Of a stretch of DNA of 44,069 bases, positions 34,201-44,069 are shown in pieces (within the stretch, counting starts at the first letter, position 1; each line of letters opens with the position of its first letter). The position numbers were made by a program, and so were the translations under genes. The notes beneath the pieces are model-generated. The model was given only the letters and a program-made list of their open reading frames with translations. It was not told the DNA's origin and did no database searches. Origin of the DNA: Pseudomonas viridiflava (lineage in GTDB: Bacteria; Pseudomonadota; Gammaproteobacteria; Pseudomonadales; Pseudomonadaceae); NCBI RefSeq assembly GCF_900580675.1, contig NZ_UTBG01000102.1, positions 1-44,069 on the forward strand. Reading direction: 5' to 3'.

Positions 34201-37200
34201 GACGGCGCCGGCGGGATCCCGGCGATACTCGGGGCGGTGATGGCCGCGTCCTTGATCGGGCTGCTGATCACGCCGGTGTTCTCGCGGATTACCAAGTTCT
34301 TCCCGCCGTTGGTCACCGGCATCGTGATCACTACGATCGGCCTGACCCTGATGCCCGTCGCGGCGCGTTGGGCCATGGGCGGCAACAGCCGCGCGGCGGA
34401 TTTCGGCAGCATGCCGAACATCGGTCTGGCGGCGCTGACCCTGGTACTGGTGCTGCTGTTGAGCAAGATTGGCAGTGCGACCATCTCGCGCCTGCCGATC
34501 CTGCTGGCGATGGTGATCGGCACGGTGATTGCGGTGTTTTTGGGCATGGCTGACTTCTCCGGCGTCACCCAGGGGCCGATGTTCGGTTTCCCAACGCCCT
34601 TCCATTTCGGCATGCCGACCTTTCATGTCGCTGCGATCATTTCCATGTGCATCGTGGTGATGGTGACGCTGGTGGAGACCTCGGCGGACATCCTGGCGGT
34701 GGGTGAAATCATCGACACCAAGGTTGACTCCAAACGCCTGGGCAATGGCCTGCGCGCCGATATGCTGTCGAGCATGTTCGCGCCGATCTTCGGCTCGTTC
34801 ACCCAGAGCGCGTTCGCGCAGAACGTCGGCCTGGTCGCGGTCACCGGGGTCAAGAGCCGCTTTGTGGTGGCGACCGGTGGGTTGTTCCTGGTGATTCTCG
34901 GCCTGCTGCCCTTTATGGGCCGGGTCATCGCGGCGGTGCCGACTTCAGTGTTGGGCGGCGCCGGGATTGTGTTGTTCGGCACGGTAGCGGCCAGTGGGAT
35001 TCGCACCTTGTCCAAGGTGGATTACCGCAACAACATGAACCTGATCATCGTGGCCACTTCCATCGGTTTCGGCATGATCCCGATTGCCGCGCCAAGCTTT
35101 TACGATCAATTCCCCAGCTGGTTCGCAACGATTTTCCACTCGGGCATCAGCTCGTCGGCGATCATGGCGATCCTGTTGAACCTGGCGTTCAACCACTTCA
35201 CCACGGGTAACTCGGATCAGCAGTCGGTGTTTGTGGCCGGGACCGAGCGCAGTTTGTACTTCCACGATGTGGCTGCGTTGCGCGAGGGGGATTACTTCAG
35301 CGGCGGGAAGTTGTTTGATGCGGAGGGCAAGGAGATTCCGGTGGTGGCTGAAGCCACAAGGAAGGCGGCGGTAAAGCCTGAGACCACTGAGGTTTAACCT
35401 GTGGGCTTGCTCGCGAATACGGTGTGTCAGTTAACAGCGTCATTGACTGATGCACCGTATTCGCGAGCAAGCCCGCACACATTTAGACCTCAGCCAGCCT
35501 TGAGCGCTTTGTAAGGTTCCGAACACGCCTCATCCAGAAACTTCACCACGGTGCCCATGCACGCCTGGCGTTCTTCCACATGGGGCATGTGGCTGGAGTC
35601 TTCAAACAGCGCCCAGCGCACATCGGCGATTTCATCCAGGAAGGGCTTGACCACCAGCGGTGTCGCCTCGTCATGCCGGCCGGAGATCACCAGGGTCGGC
35701 ACGTTGATCGCCGACAGGCGGCCAATCGATTTCCAATCCCTCAAGCTGCCGATCACATGGAACTCGGTCGGGCCGCTCATGGCGTGGTACACCGTGGGGT
35801 CGGCATCAACCTGGGCGAAGGTCCGCGCGACCTCGTCCGGCCAAGGCACGACGCGGCACACGTGATGGTCATAGAACACCCGCGAAGCGGCGAGGTATTC
35901 CGGGTCCTGGTAGGTGCCGGCGGCCTCGTGCTTGAGCAAGGTTTCATGCACGCCTTCGGGCAACAGTTTGCGCAGGCGGTTGGCTTCGCTGACCCAGGTG
36001 CGCATGCACGTCGGCGAGTTGGCCGGGATAAACGCGCGCAGGCCCTTGGGCTGCAGGATTGCGTGTTCAGTGCCGAGCATGCCGCCCCAGGATTGGCCGA
36101 GGATCGCGTAGTTATCGCTGATCTGCAGGTGGTCCAGCAGGTTGTTCAGCTCGGCCAGGAACAGGTCGACGGTCCAGAAGGACGGGTCGTTGTCGGGCAA
36201 GTGGGTGGAGCGGCCATTGCCGAGTTGGTCGTAGTGGATCACGGCGTGGCCGCTGGCGGCGACGTCCTTGAATGCGTCCACATAGTCATGGGTGCAGCCG
36301 GGGCCGCCGTGGATAACCACCAGGGGTGTGCGGCCACTGGCGAGGTCACCGGTGACACGGAACCAGGTTTGGTAGGGGCCAAACGCCGCATACCCTTCGC
36401 GGATTTTTTCGATGAATTCCATTTCGTACCCTGCTCTGAAGAAAAAGGATCAGGGCTACGATAATCCGTGGGCGGCATTCAGGTAACTAGCAAAACAGCT
36501 AGGTTTTGCCCGACTTCAGTCTTCAAGCAGGCGGTAATGGGTGGCGCGCACCACCGCCTGCACGCGGTTTTTAGCCCCCAGCTTGTGCATTGCCGAAGCC
36601 AGGTGCAGGGTGACCACGGCCAGGGAACGGCTCAACTGCGTGGCGATTTCAGCAGCAGTCAGGCCCTCGGCGGCCCATTTCAGGCATTCGCGTTCGCGCT
36701 TGGTCAGGTGAATATGCGGGTAAGTGCGTAGTTCCTTGCTGAATAGCGGGTAGGCTGCTTCCTGCAAGGCGTGGGAAATCAGGCTGAAATCCGACAAGGT
36801 CTGCTGCGCATCCTGCAACACGCTGTGGGCTTTGCCGGTGCGCAGGCCGGTCAGCGAAGCGAAGCCACCGCGTGGCAAATGCATCGGCACGCTGACGCCG
36901 CAGGTCAGTTGCTGTTCGTGCAGGTAGGACGAAACCGGGGCGTGGCAGGGGTCGATGATCGTCTGCAAGGCGGTATCGGCCTTGGCTTCGTACGACCATA
37001 CGAACGGCGACACCGTGCGCAGGGCCAGGTGTTGCACCGGGTCGATCTGGTAATAGCCTTTGCTGCACCACAAGGCGTGCCAGTCGTCCGGCGTATTGCG
37101 CAGTTCCAGCACCGAAGGGGTGATCAATGCACCATCCTGGTCGATCGGTACCGGGGTGTAGTCATACACCAGTGCATCGAAGCCCAACTGCTGGGCGAGG

Positions 37201-40200
37201 ATGAAGGTGTTGTCCATCTGCTCATCCAGGCTCCTGCCCGGCATCAGACGGTGATTTAAGGCAGTCAGCTTGGCCAGCATCCGTTCTGCTCCCGAATTCA
37301 TTTGAATCTCGACTTGCTGCAAGTAGAATGCCACGCCCCGGCGAAGGACTGCCAGGCCAAACCTATAAGAAATGCTAGGTTATGGACGCGCGGCATCCTC
37401 GGTAGTGTTGGCTCGATATGCGGCCGCTACCTGCCAGGCCGACACAACACAAGGAATGTATGCATGTGGCGTGAAATTGCCCCCGACCAGCAATACAACT
37501 TGCAAGTCGACGGCCATAACCTCGTGGTCTACAGCTTTGGCGAAGGCGATGAGGTGCTGCTGTGCCTCAACGGCGGCCCGGGCCTGCCGTGCGACTACTT
37601 GCGCGACGCCCATGGCTGGCTCAAAGACCATAACCTGCGAGTGGTTGCATTCGACCAGCTTGGTACGGGCGCTTCTGCCAGACCTACCGACGTTTCCTTG
37701 TGGGAAATCGGCCGTTATGTCGAAGAAGTAGAAACCGTGCGCCAAACCCTGGGCCTGGGCCGTGTGCACCTGCTCGGGCATTCCTGGGGCGGCTGGCTGG
37801 GGATTGAATACGCGATCCACTACCCCGACGCCCTGAAAAGCCTGATCCTCGAAAACACCGTCGGCGACATTCCGCACCTGTCCCAGGAACTCGAACGCCT
37901 GCGCGGCGCACTCGGCAGCGAGACCGTGGCGATGATGCAACGCCACGAAGCCATGGGCACCCTCGACCACCCGCAGTACCAGGCCGCGATCACCTTGCTC
38001 AATTATCGCCATGTCTGCCGCCTGGACGAGTGGCCCGCGCCGGTCAAACGCTCCCTGGACGACTGGAACATGGGCCCCTACGAAACCATGCAGGGCCCCA
38101 ACGAATTCCTCTACATCGGCAACCTCAAGGACTGGAACCGCATCCCCCAGATGGCCGATTTCAAGATGCCGATGCTGATCACCACCGGTCAGCACGACGA
38201 ACTGACTCCGGCCTGCGCCATGCGCATGAAGATGGCGGCGCGCCACGCCGAGTTGCACGTGTTTCCCAACAGCAGCCACATGCCCTTTTATGAGGAACCC
38301 CAGGCGTACTTCCCGGTGCTGCTGGACTTCCTTGCTCGCCATCGAGGCTGACGAATGAATTTGGCGCGCTACCGTTTTGTGCTGTCCCGGCCGCTGCAAT
38401 TGCTGCCGGTGCTGTTTGGCATCAGCCTGATCACCTTTGTGCTGGTGCGCTCGATCCCGGGCGACCCGGCGCGCGCCCTGCTGGGGTCGCGCAGCACGCC
38501 CGACGCTTTGCTGAAAATCCGCGCGCAGTACGGCCTCGACCAGCCGTTGTGGCTGCAATATTTCTATTTCCTGAAAAACCTGCTCAAGGGCGACCTCGGC
38601 CAGTCGCTGCTGTACAAGGTCGACGCCTTGAAGCTGATCGTCACACGCATCGAGCCGACCCTGGTGCTGGTGCTCGGCAGCGTGGTGCTGGCGCTGCTGA
38701 TCGCGGTGCCGCTGGCCACGCTGGCCGCGCGCAACAAAGGCGGTTGGGTCGATAACCTGATCCGCGTGTTCACCACCGTGGGCCTGGGCATGCCAGCGTT
38801 CTGGCTGGGCTTGATGTTGATCCTGCTGCTCAGCGTGCAGTGGGGCTTATTTCCGGTGTCGGGCTACGGCCGCACCTGGCTGGACAAGGCGCACCACATG
38901 CTGCTGCCGTGCCTGACCATCGCTTTGGCGCTGTCGGCGGTGCTGGTGCGCAACCTGCGCGCAAGCATGTTGATGGAGTTGCAGGCCGATCACGTCACCG
39001 CCGCCAGGGCGCGGGGGCTGTCGGAAGCCGCAGTGTTCCGTCGGCATGTGTTGCCCAACTCGCTGGTGCCGGCGGTCAACCTGCTGGCGGTGAACATCGG
39101 CTGGCTGATCAGCGGCACGGTGGTCATCGAAAGCCTGTTCGCCATCCCCGGTATCGGCCAACTGCTGGTACGCGGCATTTTTACCCGCGACTACATGGTG
39201 GTGCAGGGCGTGGCCATGGTGCTGGCGTGTGCGACGGTGGTGGTCAATTTCATCGCCGACGTGGCGACCGTCGCCCTCGACCCACGGGTGAAGATGCAAT
39301 GAGCAGCCGCCCGTTGATCGCCCCCTGGCGTTTGCGCCTGCGTTTTGGTTTTCGCAATGGCCGGCTGACCGCCGCGTGGGGCTTGCTGATTCTGCTGCTG
39401 TGGTTCGCCCTGGCGTTGTTCGCACCGTGGATCGCGCCGTATGACCCAATTGCGCAAAATACCGATTTCAGCTTGCTCGGCCCGAGCCTGGCGCACCCAT
39501 TTGGTACGGACAACTACGGCCGGGACATTCTCTCGAGGGTCATCTGGGGCGCGCGGATTGACCTGCAACTGGCCATCGTCGGGGTGATTTTCCCGTTCAT
39601 GATCGGCACCTTTGTCGGCGCGGTGTCCGGCTATATCGGCGGGCGTTTCGACAGCGTTTGCATGCGCGTGATCGACGTGATCCTGGCCTTTCCGTTCCTG
39701 GTGTTGATGCTGGCGATCATGGCCATCCTCGGTCCGGGCCTGAAGAGCTTTTATATCGCCATGGCGCTGGTGGGCTGGGTCTCGTATGCACGGCTGATCC
39801 GCTCGCAGATCCTGGTGCTCAAGGAAAGCGAGTTTGCCCTGGCCGCCAAAAGCCTGGGCTTCGGGCACGGGCGCATTCTGTTTCGGCATTTGCTGCCGAA
39901 CGCGATGTTCGGCTCGATTGTGTTTTCGATGTCGGACGCGGTGCTGGTGCTGCTCAACGGCGCCGCCGTGAGCTACCTGGGCCTGGGCGTGCAACCGCCG
40001 ACCGCCGAGTGGGGCACGATGGTCGCCGAAGGGCAGGCCTTTATCACCACCGCCTGGTGGATCTGCACCTTTCCGGGCCTGGCCATCGTGACCCTGGCCA
40101 TGGGCTTCAGCCTGCTCGCCGATGGCGTCGCGCAAGTATTGGGGGACCGCGCATGAGCCTGCTTCAAGTGCGCGACCTGAGCGTGATCGCCAACAACACC

Positions 40201-43200
40201 GGGCGGGATATCACCCTGGTCGACCGCGTATCCTTCGACCTCGCCGAAGGCGAAATCCTCGGCCTGGTGGGCGAGAGTGGCTCGGGCAAAACCATGGCCT
40301 GTCGCGGCCTGATGCGCCTGCTGCCGTCGCCCAGCCTGCGCGTGCAGGGCGCTGCGGTGCGCCTGGCCGGCGAAGATTTGTTGCAATTGGATGAGGCCGG
40401 GATGCGCGCAGTGCGCGGCGGGCAACTGGGCATGATTTTCCAGAACCCGAGCAGCCACCTCGACCCCTTGATGCGCATCGGCGAGCAGATCGCCGAAGGC
40501 ATCCGCCTGCATCAAGGTGCGTCGAAAAAAGACGCGCGCCGCCAAGCCATCGAGGTGCTGCGCCAAGTGGGTATTCCCGACCCCCAGGCGCGCGTCGACA
40601 ACTACCCCCACGAGTTTTCCGGCGGCATGCGCCAGCGCGCGATGATCGCCGTGGCCCTGGGCTGCAACCCGAAAGTGCTGATCGCCGACGAGCCGACCAC
40701 CGCCCTCGACGTGACCGTGCAGGCGCAGATCCTGCGGCTGTTGCTGGACCTGCGTGACAGTCGCGGGCTGTCGATCATCATGATCACCCACGACCTCGGC
40801 GTGGTGGCGCAGACCTGCGATTCCATCGCCGTGATGTACGCCGGGCGCCTGTGCGAGCACGGCAGCAAATATGACCTGCTCGCTCACCCGCAACACCCGT
40901 ACACCGCTGGTTTGATCGACTGCCAGCCGGCCCACAGCAGCGGGCATGCCTTGCTGCGCACCATCCCCGGCCAGCCGCCTTTGCTCGACGCGTTGCCTGC
41001 CGGTTGCCGCTTCAACCCGCGTTGCCCGCAGGTCGGCGCGTTGTGCACCGAATGGCTGCCGGAAGGCGCGCGCGTGGCGTGCCACTATCCCTTGGGAGGC
41101 CAGCCATGAGCCTGTTGCAGATCAAGGACCTGGAAGTGCGCTTCGCCGCGTCCGGCACGGGTGTGTTCGGCCTGAACAAGCAGTGGGTGAGGGCGGTGAA
41201 CGGTGTGTCGCTGAACCTCGCGGCGGGCGAAACCCTCGGGCTGGTCGGCGAGTCGGGCAGCGGCAAAAGTACGCTGGGGCGGGCGATCCTGCACCTCAAC
41301 CCGATCAGCGCCGGCCAGGTGCTGTTCGATGGCATCGACATGGCCCATGGCTCGGCAATCGACATTGCCCGCCTGCGGCATGAAACCGCAATGATCTTTC
41401 AGGACCCCTACGCCGCGCTCAACCCACGCCACACCATCGGCGAAACCATCGCCGAAGTGTTACGCGTGCAGCGCAAAGTGGCGCCGGAGCGCATCCCGGA
41501 TCGCGTCAATGAGCTGCTGGACCTGGTTGGCCTGCGCCCCGAGCTGGCCAGCCGCAAGCCCGGCTCCCTCAGCGGCGGCCAGTGCCAGCGCGTCGGCATC
41601 GCCCGGGCGCTGGCGGTGGAGCCGCGTTTGATCATCGCCGATGAATGCGTGGCGGCGCTGGACGTGTCGATCCAGGGCCAGATCATCAACTTGCTGCTGG
41701 AGCTGCAGCAGCGCATGAACCTGGCGATCCTGTTTATCGCCCACGACCTGGCCATCGTGCGTCGCCTGTGCGACCGCGTGGCGGTGATGTACCTGGGCAA
41801 GATCGTCGAAGAAGGCCCGGTGGAAGCGGTGTTTACCGCGCCACGCCATCCGTACACGGCGGCGCTGATCCAGGCGATTCCGGAGATCGATCCGCATCGG
41901 CCATTGCCTACAGAGCCATTGCCGGGCGAACCCCCAAGCCCGCTGAATCTGCCTGCGGGCTGTGCGTTTCACCCGCGTTGCCGGTATGCGCAAGCCATGT
42001 GTTCCGTGGTGTTGCCGCCGACCCGTTTCCTGCACGAGCATCGATACAGTTGCGTGCTTGAAGAACCTTTGCTTTAACCCTCTGCCATTCATTAACAAGG
42101 AGTTGTGATATGCAATCGCGCCACTTGAAGTTGCTCGCCGCCGCCACGCTGACAGCCTGGTCGCTGACCGCCGGCCTGGCCCAGGCCGCTGGTGTCCTGA
42201 CCATCGGCTGCCGTGAAGACAGCACCACGTTCGACCCGATCAAAAGCGCGCAAAACCGCGACACCTGGGTGTTCGCCAACGTCTACGACACCCTGGTGCG
42301 CGTGGACAACCTGGGCACCAAGATGGAACCGGGCCTGGCAGAAAGCTGGGATATCTCCAAGGACGGCCTGACCTATACCTTCAAACTGCGCGATGCGAAG
42401 TTCTCCGACGGCTCGGCGATCACCGCTGAAGACGCGGCGTTCAGCCTGTTGCGCATCCGCGACAACAAGGCCTCGCTGTGGGCCGACCCGTTCAACCTGA
42501 TCAACACGGCCAAGGCCGCCGACGCGAAAACCCTGGTGGTCACGTTGAAAACTCCGGCGGTGGCGTTCCTCTCGCAATTGGCATCGCCGACGGTGTCGAT
42601 CCTGTCGGAAAAAGCCATGACCAAAATGGGCGAAGACGCCTACTCGGAAAACCCGGTGACGTCCGGCGCGTTTACCGTGGAGGAATGGCGCAAGGGAGAT
42701 CGGGTGATCCTGAAAAAGAACCCGAACTTCTGGCAGGCCAAGAACGTGAGCCTCGATGGCGTGGAATGGGTGTCGGTGACCGACGACAACACGCGCATGC
42801 GCATGGTCCAGAACAACGAGCTGGACACGGCGATCTTCGTACCGTTCTCGCGGGTTGAAGAGCTGAAAAAAGACAAGAACGTGGTGATCCACGCCGACCC
42901 GTCCACCCGCGAAGATCACCTGCTGATCAACCATGACCACGGCCTGCTGGCCAAGCCTGAAGTGCGCCAGGCGCTGGACATGGCGATCGACAAGCAATCG
43001 CTGGTCAAGACCGCCACTTACGGGCAGGGCACCGTGGCCTATTCCTACATTCCGAAAGGCTCGCTGTACCACTACGCCAACAACCTGCAACGCCCGTACG
43101 ACCCGACCGCCGCGAAAAAGCTGCTGGAACAGGCAGGTGCCAAGGACTTGAAGCTGAACTACGTGGTCAACGCCGGCAACGAAGCCGACGAGCAAATTGC

Positions 43201-44069
43201 GGTGATCATCAAGGACCAGTTGGCCAAGGTCGGCGTGACCGCGAATTTGCAGAAAGTCGACCCGACCCAAAGCTGGCAGATGCTGGTGGACGGTGAGTAC
43301 GATATTTCGGTGATGTACTGGACCAACGACATCCTCGACCCGGACCAGAAAACCACCTTTGTGCTGGGCCACGACACCAACCAGAACTACATGACCCGTT
43401 ACAAGAACGACAAGGTCAAGCAACTGGTAGCTGCTGCGCGGATCGAGGCCGACCCGGCCAAGCGTGAGCAGATGTATGTCGAACTACAGAAGCTGGCGAA
43501 ACAGGATGTGAACTGGATCGACCTGTACTACAGCCCGTACATCAACATCTCACGCAAGAATGTGAGCAACTTCCTGCAGAACCCGCTGGGGCGTTTCACC
43601 CTTGAGGAAGTGGTGAAAAACTAAGCAACACCGCTGAACAATTGTGGGCCTTGTGTGGGAGCTGGCAAGCCAGCTCCCACATGGATCCAGTTCCAGTTCG
43701 GGTTGTTTCAGTTGTTACTGCGCGTCAAACGCCTGCCCATTTATGCCAGTACTGTCCGGCCCCATCAGGTACAGGTACACCGGCATGATCTCTTCCGGTG
43801 CAGGCCTTTCCATCGGGTTTTCCCCCGGATACGCCTGGGCGCGCATGCTGGTGCGCGTACCGCCTGGGTTGATGCTGTTCGAGCGAACCGCCGCCACATC
43901 GTCGAGCTCGTCGGCCAATGTCTGCATCAAGCCCTCAGTGGCAAATTTCGACACGCCATAAGCCCCCCAATACGCGCGGCCCTTGCGCCCGACGCTGCTG
44001 GAGGTGAACACCACCGAGGCATCCTGGGACAGCTTGAGCAGCGGCAGCAAGGTGCTGGTCAGCATGAAC

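Overview
The window looks like a chromosomal segment from a fluorescent Pseudomonas (P. fluorescens group). The evidence is: GC-rich coding DNA with strong G/C third-position bias; a DUF6124 gene; a FabV-type enoyl reductase; a malate:quinone oxidoreductase with an N-terminal export-like leader; a YciK-type SDR; a Cup-type fimbrial locus; and interspersed hairpin repeats with a GGGCTTGCTCGCGAA-like core between genes. I see no tRNA, rRNA, CRISPR array, transposase or prophage gene.

Layout. 1-1303: a long leader and a DUF6124 gene, then a small lipoprotein. 1343-3201 (minus): an InaA/WaaP-like kinase and a short Wzz chain-length protein, suggesting LPS/O-antigen work; a 30-residue membrane micro-ORF lies between them on the plus strand. 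3386-4573 (minus): an AraJ/YdhP-like MFS exporter. 4740-12443 (plus): four overlapping or closely spaced regulatory genes (hybrid kinase, REC-EAL phosphodiesterase, hybrid kinase with HPt, LuxR-type response regulator), laid out like pvrS-pvrR-rcsC-rcsB or the Roc systems of P. aeruginosa. They run head-on into a six-gene chaperone-usher fimbrial operon (18272 to 12444, minus), the two stop codons abutting. The likely logic is a phosphorelay plus local c-di-GMP breakdown switching the fimbriae.

18710-28227: mqo, a LysR/EamA divergent pair, two small envelope proteins, a VapBC toxin-antitoxin pair with a perfect palindromic operator, a YjgH-like Rid protein, PpnN nucleosidase, an LpxO-like hydroxylase and FabV. 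28386-30564: a LysR regulator divergent from an acetylornithine-type aminotransferase. 30545-35397: a purine transport block (PunR/PunC, a Tsx-like outer-membrane channel and an NCS2 purine permease).

35490-43624: a PipR-type LuxR solo flanked by two proline-iminopeptidase-like hydrolases and followed by a complete Opp/Dpp-type peptide ABC transporter. Two 20-bp lux-box-like dyads lie in front of the two hydrolase genes. This arrangement is known from plant-associated pseudomonads that sense plant- or peptide-derived signals. The window ends inside a yciK-like gene.

Most promising second looks: the twin lux boxes of the PipR module; the DUF6124 leader, which can fold in two mutually exclusive ways; the two-kinase/EAL/fimbriae locus with its zero-gap convergence and unusual tip subunit; and the 30-aa membrane micro-ORF.
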